Below, piece after piece: positions 23,633-36,500 of a stretch of 64,000 nt of DNA. The number at the start of each line of letters is the position of its first letter. Position 1 is the stretch's first letter. The notes below the pieces were generated by a model. It was not told the DNA's origin. It worked only from the letters and a program-made list of their open reading frames with translations, and made no database searches. This stretch comes from Camarhynchus parvulus (Eukaryota > Chordata > Aves > Passeriformes > Thraupidae): positions 26,223,493-26,287,492 of the forward strand of contig NC_044573.1 in the NCBI RefSeq assembly GCF_901933205.1, given 5' to 3'. Made by a program: the position numbers and the translations under genes.

Positions 23633-26600
23633 ATTTTTACCAGTTTTCATATGGAAGGATTATACAATGTTTCTTTAGGTATGCTGAGATATTGGTGAGA
23701 TTTTTTTTTTTTTGTTGTTCTAGAAGGTATAACCTAGTCCCTCATAAATATATAGAATAATTTAAAAAATATTCTTCATTTCCTGTCTTGAAAATTGTGT
23801 GAGATTCTTTAAACAGAGTTTTTCAGCTATTTCCCCTTTATATCAAAGAATAGCATCCAAGTCCTGCCAACACAAACAAATGAGAACTTTAATTATTTGA
23901 CTTCTTATTCTTCTGAAAAGTAACATCTGCAGTAGAATGGTAGACAGTGAATTTGATGTGTAATTTCCACTGAGTTATTAGGAATTTCAGGATTTCATAC
24001 AAGAAGGTACAAAAGGTGTAAACATGAAATAATGGATCTTGAAGCTGGAAACAAAAATTTTCTGTTACATATTGCTTCTGCTGTCTGTGTGCTATAACTC
24101 AGCAGAGCAGAAACAAAGCAATTTTGGGGTTTGTGCTTTTGGTGAAGTGTCCCTGGATTCCTTTCATTAGTCTGAACTCATGGTTCTTTGAGAAGCAAAC
24201 ACAGCTGAAATCTGCTGTTCATAGCAGTCCTATGTGTTGCCCTTTCAAGAATATTTCTGTCAACTTTTTCTGCTCTATGCCCAAGATCAGGTTTGGCTGG
24301 GGTGGCTTAGCACCTTTACCATCATTTCACATATCAGTCTTTCTTATTTAACATGTGGCTGGGTCTAAATATTTTTGTTAGGAAGCTTCACAGCTGCTGT
24401 GGTTTGCCTGTACACCTATGGCTGAAAATGGTCAATTTGCAGAAATGTGGAGAGAACTGAGCACTCAGCATCACTGAGCTAATAAGTTAGATGCATTGGC
24501 AGGTAGCTTGTTGTTCTGTCCCTGATATCCTTCTCAAAGGAGAAGGGCCATGTCAACAATTTGTTTAAATAAATCTTTATTAGTAAGTTAAAGTGATTTA
24601 ATATTTTCCATGTCAAGTTGTATTGAGTAGAATGAACCTGTGGAAATATTCCTACTGACTTTAGTGGAGATACAGGATTCACTCTTCAAGAAATTAACTA
24701 TGACAATTCAAGTCAATAACAAGTTTTTCTTAATTTACTTGGAAAATATCTATGCTGCCTGTCTTAAGAGAAGGCTGACCACTGTAGTGAGAGGAATCAG
24801 AGTAGGAGTCCACAACTTGGTGCCAATAAATAGTGGAGTGTTTACACAGACTTGCTTGCAGTGGAGACCTTGGGTTTATACCAACACAGCAGATTACATT
24901 CAGTTCTAGTTGTAATGTCACTAAAATAGTCCTCTGAACCGAAAGTTTTAGTGGTTTTGTTTCCCCAACATATTCAGTGCACACAGAGCCTTGTGTTTGC
25001 TGCCTGGGAGGCTGAAGGCAGGCAGTGCCTGTGGCGTGGTCAGCACACACACACTGGAGGTGTTCCTGCTTTCTGCGGGCAGCCAGGGAGAGCAGGGGAA
25101 CCACTTTTGTTCCCTTGTAATCCTCCAGCGACTGCAGAGCTGCTGCCACAGGCACATGACTTGTTCCTCCTTCACTGTTACAAGTTTGAGTGCTGCAGCT
25201 CCCTTGTGTAAGATCATGCTTACCCAAGTAACAGCTGCACGACTTTGTAACTCTTTTAAACCAACAAGCAGACAAAATGTGCAAATTCCTGCTTGAAATT
25301 TCTTTTTGAACGTGCAAGATCAGTAGGTAGTAAATGAGGTGTCTCACTATAATAATTTTTACACTTATTTTCTGTTTCCTAGGGACACTTTTGGTGTACT
25401 CTGTAAAACTTTGGATAGAAAATATATTCATAGAAGTATGCAGTGTGTTAGCATTTCCTCTGTTTAATCTTTTTAGTATCTGATTTGATTAAAACAATAC
25501 AGTAACAGTTATTTGCATAAACAGAAATGTTAATAAATATTGGTATGGAATTCTTGTATTCTTTTGGAGTCCAGATACATAGTTCATGTAATTTGCCTTG
25601 GTAAATTGTAACAGTTACATAACAATCAGTCTCCAAAAAGAAATGTAGTGTGGAAGCTATTTACCCTATAATACAGATTCTGGAAGCACTTTCCTGGGTT
25701 TATCTCAGTGTAATGATACAATTGGTAACTTAATTAAATTATTAATTTTCTTTGAAAGTTTCCGAGCATTTATATCCAAAGTACTTACATGCAGCATGGT
25801 ATGCCAAAGATATTTTTATTACCACTGGCATGTAATACAAGAGAATATGATTGGTTAACATCTTCATTTTCTGAGGAATACAGAATTACAATATAGGTCA
25901 TAATGCTAGTTCTTTTGGGCTCCATCTATGTGGCTTGCGGACTTCTGATGAGTTGTTGAATTAAGGTAAGAGAGTAATATTTGTAATACTCTGAAAATAT
26001 GTGGGATTCAATTAGTGTCATAGTGCAGTAATGTCCAACTGTAACAGCACATTAACACAATGGGGAAGAAATACTTGGAGCAGACATTACAGTTGCTGGT
26101 CTGTTGCACTGTCACATTTGTACCTTGTTATGCCATCATTATGTTTATTGTACATATTTGCATGCAAAATCAAACATTGGTGAGTCCAGTAACAATATTC
26201 TCATTGGCTTCAGGGCTGCAGATTCAGAGCAGAGGTGCAGAATGCAAAAGCTGCTGTGGACTGAAGTGTAGGAAAAGGGAATATTGTGTTAGTGGTAATG
26301 CAGTAGCTCTCATGGCAAGTGTCACTACTACGAAATTATTTCACTAAAAGCTTAGTTTTTAATAGATGACATGTAAAAATAAGGTGTCCTTTGGAAGGTT
26401 ATACAACAATATGTAGGATGCTTCTTTGTCATATAAAAGTGGTTGCTGTTGAAGCTTGTGATGTTTTCAGTAGCAGCTCAATGATCACTATATATGCCAT
26501 CTTTTTTTTTCGTGACAATTATGAGACACAACTGTACTATTCTTAAAACACATTTCTAGGATATCTTCAATATGGAAAACCAAGCTGAATAGTACATCTT

Positions 26601-27644
26601 AAAATTGATGTTTGTCATCTCCTTCTAAGGCCTCTCTACTGCCTTAGAGAATTTGAAGTGGTCACAGTATATCGTAACACATTATAGAAAGGGTTTTCAA
26701 CCTTTTGGCACTTTTGCTACCAGTTATTTGGAGCAGAAGCTTTTTTTGGATATTTTCTATTTCATAGACATCTGTGTTCGTGAAACTCCAAACTGTGTCT
26801 TCTAGCTGGAAGGAAAATATTCAAGGTTTTTTACCTTAGCAGGAAAAGTGCTCTGTTGGCCAAAGAGAACACAGTTTAAAGACAATTTCAAGCTAGAATA
26901 ATTATTATTCTGTCTAGATAAGAAAATAACCCCCAAACATTTTTGCATATTTATGCAATTTTATTTGCCTTAACCTTGAATTTTTTTTTAAATCTTTTTT
27001 TCTTGAAATAAAAATTCAGCACATTTTTCTTTTAGATAAGAACATTGTTTTAACAAGTTATTTAAATATTAGCATACAAAATTTCATGAAGTAGTATACG
27101 TTTTGGAAAACCAAACAATATAAATAAGATCCATATTCATAAAAGAGTCTGGAATGATGAGTCTGTGCCTTTGGTGATTAAGCTGCCTGTTTGCATCTTT
27201 TTACAGGACACTTCTACTGAAAAAATTGACAGTCCTGAAGAAGTTGTCCTTGGCTTCTACTTTTTAAGGTGTTTGCTAATATCTGCAGTAATGAGTTCAG
27301 GCTCTTTCTGAATCTGCACCAAAGCTTACTGCCAGTCAAACCAGTTCTGTACTGGTCAGTGCAATAAGAGTGGTGCTGACAGGGAGTTAATCACACCACT
27401 TTCCTGGATAACTACATTCGACATGCCTGAAATAATGTTAGTCATACAGCCACCTTGGCTACCAAAGAAAGATTCTAATGTTAACACCAGCAAGTTCATA
27501 AGTAAGAATAACACTGAACGTTAGAAGGAAGCTTCCAGACACATAGGTAAAGTTGGGGCAGTTTTCTTGACCTGATGGTGTGCCAAGGTGGAAGGCTTGT
27601 TTTGGGAATGGAAAGTGATAGTTTTATTCAATCAAGATAGGGTT
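23633..27644. other. Non-coding stretch with the window's longest open frame
   Basis: No recognised gene. The minus-strand frame 24,730-25,431 is open for 233 codons, the longest in the window, but has no domain, signal peptide or repeat that I recognise. The plus strand is also open across its GC-richer centre (24,951-25,211 and 24,991-25,296), which argues that composition explains part of its length. The rest is AT-rich single-copy sequence with a T-run at 23,701-23,713. Confidence 0.45.
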
Positions 27645-27776
27645 GAAAATTGAGTTTATTGTATTTTTAGCTATTTGACATATTGGTATAGAATATATAG
27701 AGTATATTCTAGGGTATATTTCTAGGGTATAGAAAATTGAGTTTATTGTATTTTTAGCTATTTAACGTATAGGTAT
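27645..27776. repeat. 87-bp-period local duplication
   Basis: The 45 bases at 27,645-27,689 recur at 27,732-27,776 with three mismatches, a period of 87 bases. The intervening DNA carries its own short repeat of CTAGGGTAT. This is a local tandem duplication in AT-rich DNA, and the few mismatches suggest it is not very old. Confidence 0.88.
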
Positions 27777-30700
27777 CTTAGTGTAATTGAAAGAGGGTAC
27801 TGTTCATTGTTTCTGTCCTTGCCTAATGATATTAATCACATGTTGTTTGGTTTTTGATCACCTCTAAAAGCTGGAACAAAAATTGTTTTTATCTTTGAAA
27901 CATGTTTTTGCTTCTGGGCTGGTTTTTTTTTTGGTTTGTTTTTAGCCTCTCAAAATTTGACAAATGTCACAGTTATAAACACAATGTACCCAGACTATGG
28001 TCATGGTGTTGAAGTCATTCAGACTGTTTAGTGTGTCATACATGTATGCTACCTGTTAAGCTCATTGATGTTTCTGGGGTTAGGGAGTGTTTCTAGCTGT
28101 GATTGTAATGGTAGGGCTATGATCTAGTCCATGGCCATCCAGGGTGGGAGATTTGGGTTGGTGTTGGTTTTGGGTTTTTTTAGCCTGCCTAGTCAGTCAC
28201 AGATATTCTGGCTATCTTTGATTCCTTCCATCTCTCTGGAATCTGTTTTGGTGCTTTGGAGGTGTTGGTTTTACAAAATTTCAATCTCTTTTGTTCTTTG
28301 TTTATCACCTTTCTGAAAATACTTTATCCTAGATATTTCTATCATGAAAGAGTGGTTGTTCAGACACGTAGGCAAAGGACCACCATGTGTTTTATCTGAA
28401 AAGTACTGGAGTGATCCCAATTTAAAGGTAAACTGTCTCATCTCTGCTGCTACGTAGTTGTGTGTCAGTACTTTTCTGCTCAGCTCTTGAGTTAATTTCA
28501 ATCTGCTGTGATCATACCCTTCACTAGGAGGCACCCAAAGTCCTTTCTTTTGCATTTTTATCTAGTTTTTGGAGACTTGTGACACGGTTTTCATAGTTAC
28601 TCCACACCTGCAGCTCCCACAGGTGGGTGTTAGTCAAGCTCTGCATATTGTGGTGTAGCCCTTTAGCACAAGGACCCACAGCTTCTCCCAGGTGTGATTA
28701 ACCAGCCAGCCAGCAACCTGTGCTGTGATGCAACAGTCCCAGGAGCTGGAAGGCTCCCCCCAAGGAGAGGTTTGAGAGGGCAGTGCTGAGACAAGAGACA
28801 CAGCTCTGAGATGTGGTGGTGGAAAGATAATGGGGAGGGACAGCCAGGTCTGCCAGGAAGGAAGTATGCAATAGGAAAAGAGAATTGTTGTCTGCTTACC
28901 AGGATGTATCTAGGCCAAGATCCCAAAGAGGAGAGGCAGAAGCAGACTTGCATTGGTGGGCAGGAGGGCAATTCTGCCAGACATGGCTGTGGTGGATGAC
29001 AAAGTTTCTTTGTCTCCACATAAAAATAATCCAACCTGATGCAAATGTAATGTACCACTTGTGGTGGTAATTTAATTGTTAAATGCTAAAAAACTTAATT
29101 GATGTAATAGTTGATGATAAATGGTATTTTGAACTGTGGATACACAGATAATTGTTCTTACAACAGGAATTCTGTTTTTGTTAAGACAATTATCATTATG
29201 TTATGAGCATTAAGTATTTTTTCCCAGTTTTTCTTTTTAATTTGATGCCCATATTGCATGAAATTCAGTTGATGCTTTAGTCAGCCCTTTGTTTAGTGGA
29301 GGTATGAGTGGATATAAAGTTCAGTTCAAAACTACATAAGACTGGAGCCAAAAAATTGTGTTTCATCTGCAAAATGCCATTTAAAAAGAGTGATTTCACA
29401 GGATGCCACAGATGCTGTTGGTGTGTGTATCTGACAAGACCAATGAATTTCATGCAGAGAGACATGTTTTTCTTCTGTTCACTGTTAGGATTCCTACTTG
29501 AAACATGTCCTTAATATTTAACAGATTTTACTACTTTTTTTTTTCAGTGTGCTTCAAAATTCAGACATTGCTGTGCCACGATCTTTGCTTTCACCAGAGC
29601 TTCTCTTAGTTTCCTTAGCTATTCTGTATTGTGAACCACCATGTGCATTTGCATTTAGTATTCCTCAAGTCTGGGATTTCAGCTTGCTGCCACTCTAGCT
29701 TGGATCAGTTAACATAATGCAGAGACCATGGTCTTGTTTCCATTTCACTATGCTAAGAATTTTCCATATTCATAAGTTGAGAATTGTTCTTGAAAAGCAA
29801 TCTCTCATAATGTGTGTTTTTCCCATGTACCATGTTTGTTAACAGATTGCAAGAAACAGTGCCAGACATAAAAAGCCCTAAGAAATACATTTCTTGTGAA
29901 TACCAATTCCTTGGAGCTGGTGCTTTGATGTATATTCAGAGCTCTGTCAGCTCTCTTTTTCTGTAATAGCTAGTGAGCCTTTCATCTCTGCCTTTACATT
30001 TTATGCCCACTTGCAGAGTGAGGAGGACAGTGACTGGTATTTTGTATTGCATTGTCTTTTCATTATAGCTGCAGCAGCACAGTCTCATTGGCAGCCAGAA
30101 GTTCATGGAGTTAGTCTTCATGTCACTTTTCACTTATTTTTTGGTGTTTTCCTGTCTTTTAAAGAAATGCAGTGAACTTCTTTCATAACAGTGCTTCCAT
30201 GTAAGTGAGAACGAGAAAGGGCCTCCTCAGTGTATGGTCTCCTCAGTGTTGCCATGAAAATCATGTATAACTTCTTGGCATCTGTGTCCTGGAGACCAGG
30301 TTCAGCAGACTTCAAAGTAGGCATCATGCCATCTGAGCAGATGGGTATTAATGTAAGCATTGGATATAAATGTTACAGACATGATTCCCAGTTCCAAATG
30401 TTACAAAATGTTGTCCTGAACTTCTACCTCTGGATGTAAAGGATTTGTTGCAAATCCAGCTCAGGGAAGAGTTGGCTTTACAGTATTAGAAATTTAAATC
30501 TTGGATCAACTGTGTCATTTGCAATGTTGGAAAAGGGTGTGAAGTTGCTCAGAGGAACTTGCTTGTATTTTTGGGAGGAGTTCCCATAAGTAACAGATGA
30601 AAATAAGCATCTGTGTTGTTTACCATTTTCATATGAATAAATTGTATTCTGAAGCCACCGTGGAAAAAAGAATTATTTTTCTGTGCCTGTAAGTAGGAAT

Positions 30701-33513
30701 GGCAATTCATTGGGAATCCAGTGAACTTAATTCAGCTCAGCAGACTTGTTTGTTCCCATAAGTAACATGACGATTATTTAGAGTGAAAAGGCTTTTTTCG
30801 TTTCTCTGCCCTTTTTGTCCTGTATTTTTCTTACATGCCTATCTGGTGGAGGTGATAGGTTCTTTCCTAGTCCTTGCTGACAAGAGATGTGGTTTTGCTT
30901 ATCAGAGTCTAGGCAAGTCTCTAGGTTCTTCCAAGACTTCTTCCAGGTCCCACCAAACTGAATTTCATCTGTCCCGCGACAGTTTGCATAAAAGCCCCGA
31001 GTGTAAAAGCACTGCGCTCTGGAGCTTTTTCCATCCTGTGTTGTAACCTGAGGTGGAACAAGGCATAGCCTGGGTGATCTGAGCAGAGGTGCCCAGTGAT
31101 GAGCATTGTTCAGAATCCTGGAACAAAGAGGTGTCCATGGGAGGAGCGGTGGCATCACCACTCTTATGCTGGGACTCAGGGAAAAGCCTGGAGATGTGAA
31201 GTGACTGTGGGCCCATTTACATGAGGAGAGTGTTGGAAATCAGAGGCAGGGCCTATCTTTTCAATGGTCTCTACAGTGTGGAGGATATGACCTAAGTCCT
31301 ATTAGTTTTCTCCTTTTATAACACAAAGAGATTTGAATGTATTTATACTGAAGTCAGCTCCTTTTCCACATGATCAGATTATTTATCTTTTACATCCTGC
31401 CAAAAGTGAACAGAATGCAATTTGTTTGTTTATTTGGCATTTCTAAACTATCTTTTAAAATAATTTCTTTTGGGAAGAAACATCCTCCAAATTGTTAGTT
31501 TTCTTACAGCATGTCTAGTCCAGATAATTTCAACAAAAAGTTGAAGTTAGCAGGATCATCCACCGAGGTCTTGGCTCTTATTCCGTCTGTACAGATGTTC
31601 TTTTAGGCTCTTATCCTGTCTAGATAATAGGAAGCATGCCTAGTAAGCAACTGTGGAGCATGTTAGCATAATTCGTGTAATTCCCAGTACCTCAGCATTC
31701 AGCCTGGGGCTGCAGACTCCAAAAATAGAACAACAGATTTTGCACAGCTTAATCCTACCTGCTTGTTAGCCATTGTCTTCTTAATAAGCAATAGCAAGGT
31801 AGCAATAGCAGCTACCTTTTGTTTGGTGAGAATCTTTCACTCAAATGATTTTACCTGTCATTTGGGAGTGAGACCTGGGCTTTGGCCATCTTTTTTAGTG
31901 AAGGGATGTATGTGCTGATACTAAAAACAGTTGTAGTAAGATGCAGTTTTTAGAATTTCTCTTTTAGTTTATGTAAACTCGAAACAAAGAAGAGCAGATG
32001 TTGCTTAGTAAGAGAGGAATAAATTAAGTAGGTGATATGCTGTGGTTGTTTTGTTTAAATTTTTGGTTCTGTTTTTCCTTGGGCAATTGTGTTCAATAAG
32101 GGTGAGATTGTTTTCTCTGTTTTAGCACAAGCAGGTTGTAGGGGAAGACACAGAGAGTTTCCAGATGCATTTTCCCCCATACCTCCATGCTCAGAGTCCA
32201 CATACCATGTCATTATTACTCTGAGGGGTTTTGCTAAAACAAAAGAGATTAATGCATGTGTAAATTAAAATAATACATGAGAATGGTAATCAAAAGTATT
32301 TATGGCAACAAGTTGAGAAACCAGCAACTTTAATTTCTGCAACTTCCAGAGATAACTTTCATGATTTTGCAAATGCGCCTTTCTTGTTTAATTCTGTAGG
32401 GTTTTTATAGGGCTTTGGGCCAGATTTCTGTGACAATGAGAGGTTATGGTTTCCTTTGCCTCATTCTAAACTCTGTACAAACACATACACAGTCTAATGA
32501 AGCTCTCAAACTTTGGTTTGAACCTTGGTTTGAGGGAAGTAGTAATACAAATATCCTGCTAATGAAAGGATAAGAAATGGAGGAAAACTGTTACATAGCA
32601 TTTTTGGAAACTGCAGCAAGGCTGAGCAGACAACAAAAACTTTTTAGGATAATTGTGGGTGAGATCTGCAAGAGCAGTTCATCATCTACACTTATATATG
32701 TCCTCTTCATTTTAGTTGTTTCTTTTTACAAGTAAGACTGAGACATCTAAATCGCTTAAGCTTTCTTGAAAATTTAATTGCTTAATAAATATGGATCAAT
32801 ATACTTGCAGCATAGCAGCTGGAGTTATGAAATGCAACAGAACAAAGTGAAATCTGTACTATTAAATGTCAAGATAAGTTTATCACATGTGCTAATGTTA
32901 TATAAAAATTAAACGCTGATTTGTTGATTGAAAGAAGGAGGAAGATGACCAATGGATGAAATGTTTACATGGTTTCTGAAATTTATGTGACTGAAATTCT
33001 AGATTTGGGAAATTTTGTGATTTAACCTGAAAGATAAATGAGAGCTTACTGGAAAATACCAGTTATTAGTGTTTCTGGGCTGGGATTCCCAATGTAGCTA
33101 ATGTTAGTTCATCTGCTTTTAAAAATTCACACAGGAATCTTCCTAGGGACTTTGAGTCTTCTGAAACCACTGAGAGAAAGGAAAAAGAAAAATCTCTTGT
33201 CTGAACATTCTTCTGGATATGTGTATTTAAGACACGCTTTACAAAGCTGAGAGTGGTATTGATTATCTAGCTGCTCCTGAGCTACATGAATTTGTGACTG
33301 GTAGACCAAAGCTTGGCTGCCAAACTGGGACATCTTTCAGGACATTTTAAATGTTCATTTTCTGGAAATCAATCCTATTTCAGTTCTTCCTGTAGGTTGC
33401 CAGTGTATGAGCCATCCCAAACCAATAGCTGCTTTTGAAAAGCCTTCCCTGCTTGCCTGAGGATAGTAGGGTTTTAAATGGCACATAAACTTTCTGGCTT
33501 GCTGTTGCTTGCT
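27777..33513. other. Non-coding single-copy stretch
   Basis: About 5.7 kb without a recognised gene. A GC-richer patch at 28,640-29,000 keeps the minus frame 28,663-29,058 open for 131 codons, with plus frames 28,811-28,999 and 28,885-29,070 across from it. A second patch is at 30,780-31,220 (minus frame 30,778-31,161). Neither shows a recognised domain. No interspersed repeat was identified. Confidence 0.5.
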
Positions 33514-33546
33514 CCTAATGGTCAAAGTTAGAATTTGACCATTAGG
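33514..33546. repeat. Perfect 13-bp inverted repeat with 7-nt loop
   Basis: Arms CCTAATGGTCAAA (33,514-33,526) and TTTGACCATTAGG (33,534-33,546) are exact complements around the loop GTTAGAA. The stem is too short for a typical microRNA precursor. It may be a chance hairpin, a structured RNA element or a paired protein-binding site. Confidence 0.85.
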
Positions 33547-36500
33547 CCCTTGCTCTGTTTTCCTCGGTTGGTGTATACTGCTGGCAGTGCCAGAGCATCA
33601 CAGCTTTGACCTGCCTCTAGTTTAAGGTTAGGAAATGTCTGGTTGTTTATAAGCAGGAAGCACAAATGCTGTCTTTTCACATAGCAGCAGCTACACACTA
33701 ACAGGCTTTAATATGATCTTGTTGATTTTGAACATAGCTGTATGGTCTTTGCATCAGTCAGCAAAATGGGAGATGTCAGCAACAAAAATCAGTATTTTAA
33801 GGTAAAACTTCTGTGAGAGTTTCAGATTACATTTACTTTCACAGAACTTTATTACATATAAGTGAACTTAAAATTTGCACAAGGAGGTGTGGTTCAATCA
33901 TAACCACTTGAATGTCAAAAAGGATTTCATGCACTGACAAGTTATATTTAATGCATATTTTATGATGCAATTAGTCCCTAAATATATGAAAACAATCACC
34001 TGATAAACTTTATGTGCTGGAATCTTCTTGTACTTGGCACATTTTGTACTTAAAGCCTGGCTCACATTCCCATGAAAATTGGAATTTCTTTTGTTCCACT
34101 ATTTTTCTTCATGGTAAGTTACTAGGTCATGGAATCCTTTATTGCTGAAAGTTCTTACAGAAATTAGATTCTAAAACTTCTAAAATCTTGAACACACCCA
34201 TGATTAATAATGAGCGTACCTCATACGCAAAAATTACTGCTGCTGTTATTCCATATCAGAATAACAGCCTTGGAAGGTTGGTTTTTAACATTACACTGTT
34301 TCCTGTTGTGTGGCTGCATGTGATGAGAGCCATTCAAAAATGAGAAGTTGTCACCAAACAGAACAATTGCATAGCACTACAATCTCTTATGCATTTCTAG
34401 AGCCCCCAGGTGAAAAAAAGAAAAATCTGGATACTGGAGCATTTAAAGCTTATCTTCTTGTGAAGGTGTCTTGAGGGCTTCCTGCACCAATTCCCCTGAC
34501 ACCAGGGAGCAGCTTGGCCAAAGGGCATCTGAGCTGGGGCTGGCTGCTGCACCTGGGCTGCTGCTCAGGAGCAATGCAGGCACTTGACAAGGATGAAATT
34601 ACTGGAAAGGTGTTGCAGTTTGCTCTTGTAGTTTGGCATTTTGGCTCAGATGAGTTTGGTTGGTTGGGCCCTGGGAGTGTGCCTCAGAGCAGCCAGTTTC
34701 TGTGCTTCATTGTGGCAAATCAGGATGTGACAGGCATGGACATGCTGTGCTTTGCAAAATATAATATTTGTATTTTCTGAATGCTCCAAATGGTTTGAAT
34801 GCCTACCAATTATGAAAGAAAGGGGTTTTTTTCCTTTGGTGCTTTGAAAAATTTACCTTCTCACCATTATCTTGTCGTTACATAACCTGGGGATTTCTGA
34901 AAACAGCTGCAGAATCGGTTTTACTCTGCTTGAAGACCAGTGTTACTGTAGAGCAGTTAAAGGCTAAGGGTGGTCACCTTGTGTATGGGTTCAGAAATGC
35001 CTATTTCTGTGTTGGTAGAAGGGGACATCTTGGAAGAGCTCTGACCTTTGAAGACCTTCAGAGAAAAAAGGTTGCAAATACTAGTTAGCAATGTCCTCCA
35101 GGAAATGAAAACTACTGAAGAAATCACATTGTTTTCACTCAACCTGCATTCCCAGTTGAGCCATTAGTGAGTCTGAGCTAAAGAGAAACCTCCAGGATTT
35201 GACCCATCAAATATTTAATCATTGTAGTGTTTTTTAATTATTTACCATGCCACATCCTAGTTTAATCTCTAAAGTTTTTCAAATTATCCTGGGCCAAAAC
35301 CTTATTTGTCTGGCTTTCTAGAATAATCTGATCCTCTGTAAAAGTAATAGTATCATTATTATGGGAGACTGTGTTTTTGGGTTTTGTTGTACAACACTGG
35401 TCACCTCCACTAAATAACAATTTCCCACGGAATGATGGGCAGCTTGGTCACTTGTTAGCAGGACTCCAGTGACAGTTCAGCTCTCAAACTCAGTTCTAGA
35501 CAGTCATGCATCCTTCTGTCTGATGTCTGTCAGATCTAGGTGTGCACTGGTGCTTGCAATGGGTTATAACTGATAAACTGATAATTTTCTTGACAGCAAG
35601 TGTTGAATTGCACTGAGAGTGACAGTGCACTGCCACTGTATTAATTATGGGTTCTGCAGAAGCAGTAAAATTAGAGATTTGAACTACTTTTCTTTCCCCT
35701 TGAGTGCTGTTGGTTGGTGGGAGTGCACGCATCTCAGTTGCTCTTTGCGCAAGTGGAAAACATGAGCTGTGAACCTGACTGGCACAAGCACAGAAGTCAC
35801 ATCTGGAGAGCTTTCTGGAGTGTCTGGAGTGGAGTTTCTGTTTCTGACAGCTAGCCTGGTCCATCACCCTGTTCTGATGTGATGCACAACTTCTAATTCT
35901 CAGCTCCTCTCTTATCCTCTTGAAGCAAAATCTTTGTTGCTCGTTGGGCTTTTTAATCTGCAGTAATATTTTTGATGCATCTTTAGTCCTGTAATTGTTC
36001 TGCTCAGAAATTTGACATATAGGTAATTAAATAAAATTGTTTTCTTTACATATCTTTAAGTTCTGCTGCCAAAAGCCAGCAAATCCCTTTTTACATCTTG
36101 TGCACAAATTGTTTCTAATATGCAACACATTTTTAATTTAGCCCTCACATCCGCATTATTACTATTTAAATGCCATAGCCTATCTGTGGCACTGTTTGAT
36201 GTATTCTGGATAGGAAGGGAGTTCTGCTCGAGCTGTATCAGATGTAACTCCATATGGCATTGTTGTGTGCAGCTGAGATGCTTGCCAGTTCCAATTTGGA
36301 ACATGACATTCAATGCAAATATATCATGATACAACTGCATTGCAAGGATTTGAGCTGATTGCTGTGCCCTGCTGGTTGTAGGAATATGTGATTACAGTGC
36401 TGAGGTTCTGGAGTGTGCTTTTGCCTTCAATGCTTAACAAGTTAGAGGTGCTCTTTATACTCAACTGTAACTTTTTGTAATTTCTTTGTCTTGCGAGTGT

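Noticed and set aside
22951..23678. Two overlapping open frames of about 187 codons as genes
   Set aside because: They lie inside the LTR, overlap in different frames, and are proline/serine-rich as expected from C-rich DNA. No domain is visible and one runs past the LTR end.
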